From Candidatus Baltobacteraceae bacterium (GTDB lineage Bacteria > Vulcanimicrobiota > Vulcanimicrobiia > Vulcanimicrobiales > Vulcanimicrobiaceae), in assembly GCA_035502855.1 (NCBI GenBank), contig DATJTX010000039.1:62001-126000 (forward strand): a DNA stretch of 64,000 nt. The letters run 5' to 3'. Below are positions 6,722-15,699 of this stretch, piece after piece. Under the pieces are notes generated by a model that worked only from the letters and a program-made list of their open reading frames with translations, was not told where the DNA came from and did no database searches. The number at the start of each line of letters is the position of its first letter. The stretch's first letter is position 1. The position numbers and the translations under genes are program-made.

Positions 6722-8605
6722 ATGCTCCCGATTGCCCTGCGCGCCGACGGCCGTCGCGCGCTGATCGTCGGCGGTGGGCACGTCGCCCTGCGTAAGGCGC
6801 AAGCGCTGCTCGAGGCCGGCGTCGCACTCACCGTGGTCGCACCGTCGATCGACGCGCAATTACGCGCGATGCTCGATCGCGACGACGCGCGGGAACGCAC
6901 CTATACCCGGGCCGACCTCGATGGGATCGACCTCGTCATCGCTGCGACCGATCGGCCCGAGGTCAACGCGCAAGTGATTGCCGACGCGCGCGCGGCAAGG
7001 ATCCTCGCATGCGACGCCGCCGATCCCGAGAACGGCGATTTCACGATGCAGGCAACCGTTCGGGTCGGTGACCTAACCTTCACCGTCGACTCCGGTCGAA
7101 GTACCCCGGCCTTTGCCGCGCGCGTCGCGCGCGAACTCCGCGAACGGTTCGGTCCGGAGTACGACGCGGCCGCGCGCACGCTCGCCCGGATGCGCACGTA
7201 CCTGCGGACGGTACTCGACGAGGCTGCGCGCGCGCCCGTGCTGCGCGATCTCGCCGAACGCACGGTTGCAGAGTTGGCCCGCATGAATCCGGTCGAAGCC
7301 GAGCACGAGGTGGAGGAAACGATACAGCGCCTCTTGGGCGGCAACGCCGCAAGCACCGAGAGCGTCGTGTGCGCCTCGCGCGCGAGCACGCTCGCGATGA
7401 CGCAAACCCGCCTGGTTGCGGCCAAACTCGCGGCGCGAGGTATTGCGACGACGATCCTCAACGTCACGACGACCGGCGATCGCGAGCAGGATCGTCCGGT
7501 CGACGAACTGGGCAGCGTGAACGTATGGGTCAAGGAACTCGAGGTCGCACTGCGCGACGGCCGCGCCGACTATGCGGTCCACTCGTGCAAGGATCTTCCC
7601 GGCATGCTCGAGCCCGATATGCGCCTGGCCGCGATCTCCGAACGCGAAGATCCGCGCGATGCTTTCTGCAGCGAGCGCTACGCGAGCTTCGACGCGCTTC
7701 CGCCGGGCGCGCGCGTCGGCACCTCGAGCGCGCGCCGCCGCGCGCAGCTGCAAACCCTTCGCTCGGACTTGCAATACGAAGCGATCCGCGGCAACGTCGA
7801 CACACGGTTGCGCAAACTGCGCAGCGGCGAGTTCGACGCGATCGTGCTTGCGATGGCCGGGCTGCGCCGGCTCGGCGCGCGTGCGACCTACACGGTTCCG
7901 TTCGCACCGTACGTCGTCGTACCGGCGGTTGCGCAAGGCGCACTCGCCGTGGAAACGCTGAGCACGAACGACACGCTCGCGGCGCAACTTCATGCCGCCG
8001 TCAACCACGAGCCGACGCAGTGGTGCATCGAAGCCGAACGCGCGGTACTGCGCGCATTGCGCGCGGGCTGTAGCGCGCCGCTCGGGGTGTACGCACGTCT
8101 GCGGGATTCCGTCATGACGATTCTCGCCTCGTTCGCGAACGCCGACGGAAGCGTGCTTCGCGAGCGTCTGACCGCTCCGGTCGGCTCGCTCGAGGATGCC
8201 CGGGCGCTGGGCGAGCGCCTCGCCGCGGCCTTGACCGCGGCGCATGAACCCCGTTCGCGTCCGCGCGTGGTGCTTGCGCGCACGCAGGACCGGCCAAGTC
8301 GGATCGCCGCCGAGCTGCGCGGGCGCGGGCTCGAAGTGGTCGAACTGCGCAGTAGCGAATCCGAGGCGGACGCAATGAAGATCGTTCCATCCATGCTGCT
8401 CTTTCCGTCCAGCGGTTCGGTCGCCGCGGCGGCGTCGTATCTCGCTTGGCTCCGTGCTCAAGCGGCGCGACCGCTCGTCGCGGCGATGGGGCCGCAATCC
8501 GACGCCGCCGCGCGCGAGGCGGGCTTCGCCCCCGACATCGTTTCACCGGAAGCCTCGATCGACGCGTTCGTCACCGCCGTCGCGGCGCGATTGGAACGTG
8601 CATGA
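6722..8605 (+). CDS. fused precorrin-2 dehydrogenase / hydroxymethylbilane synthase / short HemD-like protein
   Basis: A 627-residue tri-domain tetrapyrrole enzyme. Residues 1 to about 205 are a CysG-N/Met8-type precorrin-2 dehydrogenase with the NAD-binding V-G-G-G-H-V-A-L-R-K loop. Residues about 213-505 are hydroxymethylbilane synthase (HemC): H-S-C-K-D-L-P, G-T-S-S-A-R-R-R, and A-G-C-S-A-P-L-G with the dipyrromethane-binding cysteine near residue 449. Residues about 512-627 look like a shortened uroporphyrinogen III synthase (V-V-L-A-R-T start, L-F-P-S-S-G-S-V, A-A-M-G-P-Q-S-D, P-E-A-S-I-D-A-F), less than half the usual HemD length. A full HemD is present downstream. The start at MLPIALRADGRRALIVGGG fits the family; no clear Shine-Dalgarno is seen. 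The stop overlaps hemB (ATGA). Confidence 0.88.
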   Translation: MLPIALRADGRRALIVGGGHVALRKAQALLEAGVALTVVAPSIDAQLRAMLDRDDARERTYTRADLDGIDLVIAATDRPEVNAQVIADARAARILACDAADPENGDFTMQATVRVGDLTFTVDSGRSTPAFAARVARELRERFGPEYDAAARTLARMRTYLRTVLDEAARAPVLRDLAERTVAELARMNPVEAEHEVEETIQRLLGGNAASTESVVCASRASTLAMTQTRLVAAKLAARGIATTILNVTTTGDREQDRPVDELGSVNVWVKELEVALRDGRADYAVHSCKDLPGMLEPDMRLAAISEREDPRDAFCSERYASFDALPPGARVGTSSARRRAQLQTLRSDLQYEAIRGNVDTRLRKLRSGEFDAIVLAMAGLRRLGARATYTVPFAPYVVVPAVAQGALAVETLSTNDTLAAQLHAAVNHEPTQWCIEAERAVLRALRAGCSAPLGVYARLRDSVMTILASFANADGSVLRERLTAPVGSLEDARALGERLAAALTAAHEPRSRPRVVLARTQDRPSRIAAELRGRGLEVVELRSSESEADAMKIVPSMLLFPSSGSVAAAASYLAWLRAQAARPLVAAMGPQSDAAAREAGFAPDIVSPEASIDAFVTAVAARLERA

Positions 8606-9579
8606 ACGTGCGGCCGCGGCGCTTGCGCCGCACGCCGGTCGTGCGTTCGATGGTGCGCGAGCACGCGGTCCGCGTCGATTCACTGGTGATGCCGATGTTC
8701 GTCGTTGCGCGCGAGAGCGACGCCGGCCCGATCTCCTCGATGCCCGGCATCGCGCGCCTGACCGTGCGAAGCGCGGTTGCCGAGGCGCGCGAACTCTATG
8801 CGCTCGGCATTCGCAGCACGCTGCTTTTCGGCATACCCGATCGTAAGGACGCGGTTGCGTCGAGCAACTACGATCCCGACGGCGTGGTCCAGCGCGCGAT
8901 AGCCGCGATCAAGGGCGCCGTTCCCGAGATGTACGTGATTGCCGATCTGTGTAACTGTGAATATACCGACCACGGACACTGCGGCATCCTCGATGCCCGC
9001 GGCGACGTGGACAACGACAAAACGGTGGAGCTGCTCGTGCGTACCGCCCTGACCTATGCCCAGGCCGGCATCGACGTCGTCGCTCCTTCCGACATGATGG
9101 ACGGACGGGTCGAAGCGCTGCGCAGCGCGCTCGACGCTCATGGCTACAGCGGTGTCTCGATCATGGCGTATAGCGCAAAGTACGCGTCGGCGTTCTACGG
9201 GCCGTTTCGGGAAGCCGCGGACTCGGCGCCGCAATCCGGCGACCGCCGCACGTATCAGATGGATCCGCCCAACGCCCGCGAGGCGATGCGCGAGATCGCG
9301 CTCGATATCGAAGAAGGCGCCGACGTCGTGATGGTCAAGCCCGCGCTTCCCTATCTCGATATCGTGCGCATGGCGCGAGACGCATTCGACGTACCGATCG
9401 CCGTGTACAACGTGAGCGGCGAATATTCGATGGTGCAGGCGGCGATCGAACGCGGGTGGCTCGAGCACGATCGAACGATCGACGAACTCTTGGTCTCCTT
9501 TGTTCGCGCGGGTGCGGACATCATCATCACCTACTTTGCAAAGGAGTACGCGCACCGTGCAGCCACACGAATCCCGTGA
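8602..9579 (+). CDS. hemB: delta-aminolevulinic acid dehydratase (porphobilinogen synthase)
   Basis: Condenses two 5-aminolevulinate molecules to porphobilinogen. It is 325 residues, a normal HemB length. The zinc-site cysteines are intact in D-L-C-N-C-E-Y-T-D-H-G-H-C-G, marking the zinc-dependent type, and the two Schiff-base lysines are in S-A-K-Y-A-S-A-F-Y-G-P-F and M-V-K-P-A-L-P-Y. The ATG overlaps the stop of the upstream fusion by four bases, and the mobA-like start lies inside its last codons. Confidence 0.97.
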   Translation: MNVRPRRLRRTPVVRSMVREHAVRVDSLVMPMFVVARESDAGPISSMPGIARLTVRSAVAEARELYALGIRSTLLFGIPDRKDAVASSNYDPDGVVQRAIAAIKGAVPEMYVIADLCNCEYTDHGHCGILDARGDVDNDKTVELLVRTALTYAQAGIDVVAPSDMMDGRVEALRSALDAHGYSGVSIMAYSAKYASAFYGPFREAADSAPQSGDRRTYQMDPPNAREAMREIALDIEEGADVVMVKPALPYLDIVRMARDAFDVPIAVYNVSGEYSMVQAAIERGWLEHDRTIDELLVSFVRAGADIIITYFAKEYAHRAATRIP

Positions 9580-10147
9580 ACCCGATCTGGCGATCGTGAT
9601 CCTGGCGGGCGGACGCGCCACGCGCTTTCCGGGTAAACTGGAAGCGGTACTCGACGGTGAGCCGCTGCTGGCTCGCGTCTATCATCATTTACGCGAGATC
9701 GCGCCGGTGGTGATCGCCGGAGCGGGCACGTTCTCGGGCGCGCTCGACGCGGCGCTCGAATGTCCGATCGTCGTCGATCGCTGGCCGGGCCGCGGCCCGC
9801 TCGGCGGATTGCTCTCGGCCGCGTACGCGGTGGATGCTCGCCGCATCTTCGCCGTCGCCGGCGACACGCCGCTGGTCACGGCCGACGTCGCCCGGCATCT
9901 GCTCGCCGCCTGGGTAGAGGGCGACGAAGCCGCCGTGCCCGAGCACGAGGGCGCGCTCGAGCCGCTCGCGGCGCTCTACGATCGCGCCGCGCTCGTGCGT
10001 GAAGGATGGGAATGTCTGCAAAGCGGGGATGCCTCGATGCACGCGGTGCTCGCGCGCATGCGCGTACGCCGCGTTGCGCTGCCCGCGGCGTTCTTCGTCA
10101 ACGTCAACACCGCAGCCGATCTCTCGCGCTTGCCGGAGACCGTGTGA
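9557..10147 (+). CDS. mobA: MobA-like molybdenum cofactor guanylyltransferase
   Basis: A 196-residue NTP-transferase expected to convert molybdopterin plus GTP to the guanine dinucleotide form. It has the signature L-A-G-G-R-A-T-R-F-P-G-K at the N terminus, P-L-G-G-L, A-G-D-T-P-L-V (metal-binding aspartate) and a V-N-V-N-T-A-A-D-L end, as in MobA. The GTG at 9557 is chosen because AAGGAG at 9541-9546 lies ten bases upstream; the gene starts inside hemB. Its place in a tetrapyrrole operon is unusual, but the formate dehydrogenase at 31.6 kb needs bis-MGD, so it may serve that enzyme. A related MobA-like nucleotidyltransferase with another substrate is possible. Confidence 0.78.
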   Translation: MQPHESREPDLAIVILAGGRATRFPGKLEAVLDGEPLLARVYHHLREIAPVVIAGAGTFSGALDAALECPIVVDRWPGRGPLGGLLSAAYAVDARRIFAVAGDTPLVTADVARHLLAAWVEGDEAAVPEHEGALEPLAALYDRAALVREGWECLQSGDASMHAVLARMRVRRVALPAAFFVNVNTAADLSRLPETV

Positions 10148-11442
10148 ACTTCGAGCGTTCGATTTCGGCATTTGCACGCGCGAAGAATGTCATCGCCGGC
10201 GGCGTCAATTCGTCGGTTCGCGCGTTCAAAGCCGTCGGCGGCACACCGGTTTTCATGAAGAGCGGCTCCGGTGCGATGATCTGCGACATCGACGGCCACG
10301 AATTCATCGACTACGTGCTTTCGTGGGGTCCGCTGATTCTCGGCCATGCTCATCCCGCCGTGGTAAAAGCCATACAAGCCGCTGCGGCGCGCGGCAGTTC
10401 GTTCGGGACGCCGACGGAAGCCGAGAGCGAACTGGCCGAATTGATCTGTGCGATGGTACCGAGCATCGAGCGCGTGCGCTTCACCTCGAGCGGCACCGAA
10501 GCTACGATGAGCGCCGTGCGTCTCGCGCGCGGATACACGCGGCGCGATAAGATCGTCAAGTTCGCGGGTTGCTATCACGGCGCCGCCGACGCATTTCTCA
10601 TCTCCGCGGGTTCGAGCGCGCTCACGCTCGGCGTCCCCAGTTCGCCGGGAGTTCCGAAGAACGTCGCCGCCGATACGCTCGTCGTACCTTACAACGATGC
10701 GCCCGCGCTCGAACGCGTTTTTGCCGAAGACGGGCCGCAGATCGCATGCGTCATCGTCGAACCTTGCGTCGGCAACATGGGACTCGTGCTGCCGCAGGAG
10801 GGCTATCTGCAGCACGTACGCGAGGTGTGCACGCGCCACAAAGCGCTGCTGATTTTCGACGAGGTGCTGACCGGCTTTCGGGTCGCGCGCGGCGGCGTGC
10901 AAGAGCGCACCGGCGTCCTGCCCGATCTTACGACGCTCGGTAAGGTGATCGGAGGCGGGCTGCCGGTCGGTGCGTTCGGGGGTCGCGCCGAGATCATGGC
11001 CTATCTCACACCCGAGGGCCCGGTTTTTCACGCAGGCACGCTCTCGGGAAACCCGCTGGCGATGGCCGCCGGCATTGCCACGCTGAAGCTCGTACGCGAC
11101 GACGCCACGCTGTTCGAGCGGCTCGAAGTCCTCACCAAACTCCTCACCGACGGATTGCGCGAAATCTGCAGCAAGCACGACGTACCGCACCAGACGGCCT
11201 ACGCGGGAAGCGTATTCGGGTTCTTCTTCACAAATGAACACGTGACTGATTTAATGAGCGCAATGAAGTCGGATACGGCGCTCTATGCAAGGTATTTTCA
11301 CGCCATGCTCGATCGCGGGATCTACCTCGCTCCTTCACAATTCGAGGCTGGATTCGTCTCGAGCGCCCATACCACGCGGGACATCGAGCGCACGCTGGCT
11401 GCCGCCGACGCGAGCCTGGCGGAGGTGCGCGCCGCCGTCTGA
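10144..11442 (+). CDS. hemL: glutamate-1-semialdehyde 2,1-aminomutase
   Basis: PLP enzyme that isomerises glutamate-1-semialdehyde to 5-aminolevulinate, the second dedicated step of the C5 pathway. It has 432 residues, starting N-F-E-R-S-I-S-A-F-A-R-A with the family G-G-V-N-S-S-V-R-A-F segment. The PLP lysine is in T-L-G-K-V-I-G-G-G-L-P, and I-F-D-E-V-L-T-G-F-R is intact. The GTG start overlaps the mobA stop (GTGA). HemA, which makes its substrate, is encoded two genes downstream. Confidence 0.97.
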   Translation: MNFERSISAFARAKNVIAGGVNSSVRAFKAVGGTPVFMKSGSGAMICDIDGHEFIDYVLSWGPLILGHAHPAVVKAIQAAAARGSSFGTPTEAESELAELICAMVPSIERVRFTSSGTEATMSAVRLARGYTRRDKIVKFAGCYHGAADAFLISAGSSALTLGVPSSPGVPKNVAADTLVVPYNDAPALERVFAEDGPQIACVIVEPCVGNMGLVLPQEGYLQHVREVCTRHKALLIFDEVLTGFRVARGGVQERTGVLPDLTTLGKVIGGGLPVGAFGGRAEIMAYLTPEGPVFHAGTLSGNPLAMAAGIATLKLVRDDATLFERLEVLTKLLTDGLREICSKHDVPHQTAYAGSVFGFFFTNEHVTDLMSAMKSDTALYARYFHAMLDRGIYLAPSQFEAGFVSSAHTTRDIERTLAAADASLAEVRAAV

Positions 11443-12086
11443 TGATCGATCCGGGCACCCCGCGGCTTTACGCCTATCACCGGGCCCTGCGCGAAGCAGC
11501 GCAGGCCGGGAAGACGACGATCACCTCACAGGGCCTGGCCGTGATGCTCGGCCACACGGTTTCCAGCACGCAGATTCGCAAGGACCTCTCCTCCCTCGGG
11601 CCGCTCGGACGCCGAGGCCACGGCTATGCGATTGAACCGCTAGCCGAACAGCTCGCTTGGGTCTTAGGATTGGAGCATGAGTGGCGCATCGCGATCGTCG
11701 GATTCGGCTACCTGGGTCATGCTCTCGCGCGTTTCATCACCGCCCGTGAGGCGCGCTTTCGTATCGCCGCGATCTTCGATAACTCGCCGACGCTGATCGG
11801 TCAGAACTGGCAGGGAATCACGGTCACCAACGTCGCCACCATGGAAGCAGACATTGCACGCGCCGATTGCAACATCGGCGTCATCGCGGTCCCGGCGCCC
11901 TCCGCCGCGCCGATTGCGCAGCGGATGGCGGCTTGCGGCATTCGCGCGATCCTGAACTTCGCGCCGACCGCGCTGCACTTGCGCGCGCCGGTGCTGGTAC
12001 GCAACGTCGATCTGGCGGGCGAACTCTCGATGCTCACGCATTGGCTCACGAGCGCGGATTCAGCGCAGGCGGAGGCGCAAGCCTGA
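11442..12086 (+). CDS. rex: redox-sensing transcriptional repressor Rex
   Basis: A 214-residue repressor whose DNA binding responds to the NADH/NAD+ ratio. The N-terminal winged helix (about 8-75) contains S-T-Q-I-R-K-D-L-S-S-L-G-P-L-G-R-R-G-H-G-Y, nearly identical to the Rex consensus. The Rossmann domain starts at V-G-F-G-Y-L-G-H-A-L and ends with the domain-swapped helix. The start shares one base with the hemL stop (TGATG). In other bacteria Rex controls respiratory and fermentative genes; here it sits between hemL and hemA. I did not find a clear TTGTGA-N6-TCACAA-type operator in the window. Confidence 0.95.
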   Translation: MIDPGTPRLYAYHRALREAAQAGKTTITSQGLAVMLGHTVSSTQIRKDLSSLGPLGRRGHGYAIEPLAEQLAWVLGLEHEWRIAIVGFGYLGHALARFITAREARFRIAAIFDNSPTLIGQNWQGITVTNVATMEADIARADCNIGVIAVPAPSAAPIAQRMAACGIRAILNFAPTALHLRAPVLVRNVDLAGELSMLTHWLTSADSAQAEAQA

Positions 12087-13423
12087 TGCCTCTCGTGTGC
12101 CTGGGCCTCTCGCATCATACCGCGCCGGTCGAAGTGCGCGAGCGCCACGCATTTCCCGCCTCGCGGATGGTCGAAGCGCTGGTCGCGCTGCGTGATTATC
12201 CCTCGGTCAAAGAAGCGGTGATGCTGCAAACCTGCGGCCGGCTCGAGATCTACGCCGAGCTCGACGACTATGAAATCGGCGTTGCCCAATTGCGCGCCTT
12301 CCTCTCCAACTTCGGTCACGGGCTCGCGCGCGAACGCTACGATCTCGATTCGTATCTCTACACGCTGCTCGGGCGTCAGGCGATCGAGCATCTTTTCCGC
12401 GTCGCGACGGGCCTCGATTCGATGCTGATCGGCGAAGCCGAGATCCTCGGCCAGGTCAAGGACGCGTACATTCAAGCCCAGCATGCGAAATCGTCGGGCA
12501 AGACACTGCACCGCCTTTTCCGCGAGGCGCTCAACGCCGGCAAACACGCCCGCTCGCAAACGCGCATCGGCGATGAATCCGCCTCGATTGCGACCGCCGC
12601 GGTCGAAGCCGCCAAGGTTCGCATCGGCGCGCTCGACGGGAAATCGGTGGTCGTGATCGGTGCCGGGAAAATGGGCCGCACCGCGGTCCGCCGGCTCCGC
12701 CAAGAAGGCGCCGAGCACTTGATCGTCACCAACCGCACGATTTCGCGCGCGCAGGAATTGATCGCCGAGGTCGGCTTCGGCGAAGCGGTCGAAATGCCGG
12801 GATTGCTCGACGCCCTCGCGGCGGCCGACGTCGTCGTCACGTCGACCGGGGCATCGCACTTCGTCGTCACCCACGAACACGTGCGCCGGTCCATGGCCAG
12901 GCGTCCCTCACGGCCGCTCTTCATCATCGACATCGCCGTTCCGCGCGACGTCGATCCGGAAGTGCGCGCGGTGGAGAACGTGGCCCTGATCGACATCGAC
13001 GGCTTGAAAAGCGTCGTCGAAGAGAAGCTCGAGGTGCGCCGGGAAGCGATTCCGCAAGTCGAAGAAATCATCGACGAATTCATCGCGCGCTTCGGCGCGT
13101 GGTATCAATCTCGGCTGGCGGTACCGGTGATTGCCTCGCTCACGCAAAAGGCGGAAGCGATTCGAATGGCCGAACTCGCGCGGCTTTTCGCGCGCGCGGG
13201 CGATCTGACCGAGCGCGAGAAGATGCTGATCACCGGCATGTCGATGACGATCGTTTCGAAATTCTTGCACTCGGTCGTGGTGAAGATTCGCGAAAAGGCC
13301 ACGAGCAATCGTGCCGAAGCGATCGCGCAGGCGCGCTTGCTGGACGAACTTTTCGAACTCGATCTCGCCGGCCGCATGGCCGAGCTCCTTCCTGCGGCGA
13401 TCGTATCCAACATCGATGAGTAG
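12086..13423 (+). CDS. hemA: glutamyl-tRNA reductase
   Basis: NADPH-dependent reduction of glutamyl-tRNA to glutamate-1-semialdehyde, the entry step of C5 tetrapyrrole synthesis. The protein has 445 residues. The catalytic cysteine lies in Q-T-C-G-R-L-E-I-Y (the usual form is S/T-C-N-R-T-E); the G-E-A-E-I-L-G-Q-V-K and G-A-G-K-M-G-R-T-A NADP motifs and a C-terminal dimerisation helix are present. The ATG at 12086 has GGAGG at 12071-12075 and shares one base with the rex stop. Confidence 0.97.
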   Translation: MPLVCLGLSHHTAPVEVRERHAFPASRMVEALVALRDYPSVKEAVMLQTCGRLEIYAELDDYEIGVAQLRAFLSNFGHGLARERYDLDSYLYTLLGRQAIEHLFRVATGLDSMLIGEAEILGQVKDAYIQAQHAKSSGKTLHRLFREALNAGKHARSQTRIGDESASIATAAVEAAKVRIGALDGKSVVVIGAGKMGRTAVRRLRQEGAEHLIVTNRTISRAQELIAEVGFGEAVEMPGLLDALAAADVVVTSTGASHFVVTHEHVRRSMARRPSRPLFIIDIAVPRDVDPEVRAVENVALIDIDGLKSVVEEKLEVRREAIPQVEEIIDEFIARFGAWYQSRLAVPVIASLTQKAEAIRMAELARLFARAGDLTEREKMLITGMSMTIVSKFLHSVVVKIREKATSNRAEAIAQARLLDELFELDLAGRMAELLPAAIVSNIDE

Positions 13424-14933
13424 CGGCAGGGTCGTTCTGGTCGGCGCGGGACCGGGCGATCCAGGGCTGCTCACACTTCGCGCGGCGGAGGCGCTGGCTC
13501 GCGCCGACGTGCTGCTCTACGACGCGCTCGCCGGCGACGCGGTCGTCGCGCTCGTGCGGCCGTCGTGCGAACGCATCTTCGTCGGCAAGCGCGGCAGCCA
13601 TCACGCGATGGAACAAGAGCAGATCGAAGCGCTCATGATCGCACAGGCGCGCGATGGTAAGTCGGTCGTGCGTCTCAAAGGCGGCGATCCGTTCGTCTTC
13701 GGCCGCGGCGGCGAAGAAGCGCAGGCGCTGGCTCGCGCCGGCATCCGGTTCGAGATCGTGCCGGGAATCAGTTCGGCGATCGGTGTGCCGGCCTACGCGG
13801 GCATCCCGATCACGCACCGCGACCTCAATCCGGGATTCACCGTCGTGACCGGGCACGAGGATGCCGATAAATCGGAATCGACGCTCGACTGGACCAAGCT
13901 CGCCGATCCGCACCGCACGCTCGTGTTCTTGATGGCGATGAGCAACCTGGGCGGCATCTGCACGCGTTTGATGGAAAACGGGCTCGCCCGCGAGACACCG
14001 GTGGCGATCATTGCCGACGGCACCCGTCCCACCCAGCGGACGCTCGTCGGAACGCTTGCGAGCGTGGCCGACGACGTCGCGCGCAGCGGGCTGGGCGCCC
14101 CCGCCGTCGTGGTCGTCGGCCGCGCCGTTGAACTGCGCAACACGCTGCGCTGGTTCGATCGCGGTCCGCTTTTCGGCAAGCGCGTACTAATCACGCGTCC
14201 CGCACATCAAGCGCACATCTTCGCGCGCGCGCTGTACGCGCGCGGCGTGGAGCCGATCCTCGCTTCGACCATCGCCATCGTGCGGCCCGACGACGCCGCG
14301 CCCGCGCATCGCGCCATCGACGAACTCGCCGGCTATCGGTGGGTCGTTTTCACCTCGCAGAACGGCGTCGACGCGTTCTTCGAGCGCCTGGCCGCGCTCG
14401 ACGCCGACGCGCGCTACATCGGCGCCACGCGGGTCGCGGCGATCGGCGCGAAGACCGCGGAGCGGCTGAAAGCGTACGGCGTGCGGCCGGATCTCGTGCC
14501 GGCGGCTTTCATCAGTGAGGAAATCGCGCGCGCGCTGATCGAGGCGACGCACCGGGGCGAGCGCATCCTGATCTATCGCGCCCAAGAAGCGCGCGACGTT
14601 CTGCCGCAAATGCTCGAAGACGCCGGCCGCGAGCCGCACGTCGTCGCCGCGTACAAGACCATCTTCGACGTCGATCCGGAGTTCGCGCAAAAAGTCGCGC
14701 GGGCCGACGTGCTCGCATTCACGAGCGCGAGCACGGTCCGCGGCTTTGCCGAACTGCTCGACGGCGCTGCGGCCGCGGTCGAGGCAGCGCGTCACAAGCT
14801 CGTCGCGTGCATCGGTCCCGTTACGGCGCAGGCCGCCGATGAACTCGGCTTGCACGTCGACGTCGTCGCCGACGTTTACACGACCGGCGGCTTGCTGGAC
14901 GCGCTCGAAGCGCACCTTTCGCTGTACGCGTGA
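13416..14933 (+). CDS. cobA-hemD: fused uroporphyrinogen III methyltransferase / uroporphyrinogen III synthase (CobA-HemD)
   Basis: A 505-residue bifunctional enzyme. The N-terminal half (about 1-250) is SUMT/CobA: V-G-A-G-P-G-D-P-G-L-L-T, R-L-K-G-G-D-P-F-V-F-G-R-G, and P-I-T-H-R. It methylates uroporphyrinogen III to precorrin-2. The C-terminal half (about 258-505) is full-length HemD, with V-L-I-T-R-P, V-V-F-T-S-Q-N-G-V and A-C-I-G-P-V-T-A. Together with the upstream precorrin-2 dehydrogenase it gives the siroheme branch. The start at 13416 overlaps hemA by eight bases. CobA-HemD fusions are known in several phyla. Confidence 0.95.
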   Translation: MSSGRVVLVGAGPGDPGLLTLRAAEALARADVLLYDALAGDAVVALVRPSCERIFVGKRGSHHAMEQEQIEALMIAQARDGKSVVRLKGGDPFVFGRGGEEAQALARAGIRFEIVPGISSAIGVPAYAGIPITHRDLNPGFTVVTGHEDADKSESTLDWTKLADPHRTLVFLMAMSNLGGICTRLMENGLARETPVAIIADGTRPTQRTLVGTLASVADDVARSGLGAPAVVVVGRAVELRNTLRWFDRGPLFGKRVLITRPAHQAHIFARALYARGVEPILASTIAIVRPDDAAPAHRAIDELAGYRWVVFTSQNGVDAFFERLAALDADARYIGATRVAAIGAKTAERLKAYGVRPDLVPAAFISEEIARALIEATHRGERILIYRAQEARDVLPQMLEDAGREPHVVAAYKTIFDVDPEFAQKVARADVLAFTSASTVRGFAELLDGAAAAVEAARHKLVACIGPVTAQAADELGLHVDVVADVYTTGGLLDALEAHLSLYA

Positions 14934-15640
14934 CGCGTATCGGCCTCTCGCCGGGCGGGTCCGTCGCCGCCGCGATCGTCGGCACGCTGGTTTGGATTTT
15001 CGGAGGCTGGCAATGCATGGTCGTGCTGCTGGCCTTCTTTATTCCGTCGACTCTGATTTCGCGCGTCGGACGCGCGCGTAAACGAAAGCTGGTCGATATC
15101 GGCAAGCACGGACCGCGCGACGCGATGCAGGTACTCGCCAACGGCGGCGTTGCGACGCTCGCGGTGCTCTTCGCGCGGCACTTCGGCGCGCCGGCTTTCG
15201 CCGCATTCGCGGGCGCCTTTGCCGCCGCGTCGGCCGACACGTGGGCGACCGAGATCGGCACCCTTGCGCGCGGCGCCCCGCGGTCGATCCTCACGCTGCG
15301 ACCGCTCGCATCCGGCCTCTCCGGCGGCATTACCGCTCAAGGATCGCTAGCGCAAGTCGGTGGTGCTCTCGTGGTCGCGATCACCGCAGCGTTGCTGCAC
15401 GTGGCGGCGTTGCTCCCGGTGCTCGTTGCGGGCGTTGCCGGATCGCTCGTCGATTCCGTGCTCGGTGCGACGTTGCAGACGTTGCGTTACTGCCCCCAAT
15501 GTGCGCGCGAGTGCGAAACCGACCCACACGTCTGCGGAACGCCCACCGTCGTTCGTCGCGGGTTGCGTTGGATGAGCAACGACACGGTCAACTTTGCAGC
15601 GACGCTGTGCGGTGCTATTCTTGCTTTTTGCGGCATTTGA
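14930..15640 (+). CDS. DUF92 family integral membrane protein
   Basis: A 236-residue polytopic membrane protein with the DUF92/TMEM19 signature: S-A-D-T-W-A-T-E-I-G and a late G-S-L-V-D-S-V-L-G-A-T-L-Q. The family includes the plant and cyanobacterial VTE6 phytyl-phosphate kinases, so a prenyl-phosphate kinase role is possible but unproven here. Two C-x-x-C-like cysteine groups follow in the loop before the last helix (Y-C-P-Q-C and C-E-T-D-P-H-V-C). The GTG start overlaps cobA-hemD (GTGA), making it the last gene of the coupled tetrapyrrole operon; the link to tetrapyrrole side chains is only suggestive. Confidence 0.8.
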   Translation: MTRIGLSPGGSVAAAIVGTLVWIFGGWQCMVVLLAFFIPSTLISRVGRARKRKLVDIGKHGPRDAMQVLANGGVATLAVLFARHFGAPAFAAFAGAFAAASADTWATEIGTLARGAPRSILTLRPLASGLSGGITAQGSLAQVGGALVVAITAALLHVAALLPVLVAGVAGSLVDSVLGATLQTLRYCPQCARECETDPHVCGTPTVVRRGLRWMSNDTVNFAATLCGAILAFCGI

Positions 15641-15687
15641 CGGTTTTCCCCACGCGCGAACACAAGGCTGAACGCACGGTTCGGCCG

Positions 15688-15693
15688 TATTAT
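15688..15693 (+). promoter_or_regulatory. -10 element, possibly for a leaderless transcript
   Basis: TATTAT ends six bases before the ATG at 15700, so transcription would begin at or next to the start codon. No Shine-Dalgarno sequence is present between them. A -35 match at 17 bp is poor. Leaderless transcription is inferred from the spacing only. Confidence 0.4.
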
Positions 15694-15699
15694 CCGTAA

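Noticed and set aside
15637-15693. TTGACG at 15637 as -35 for the phosphoesterase promoter
   Set aside because: It lies about 45 bases from the TATTAT box, too far for a standard promoter.
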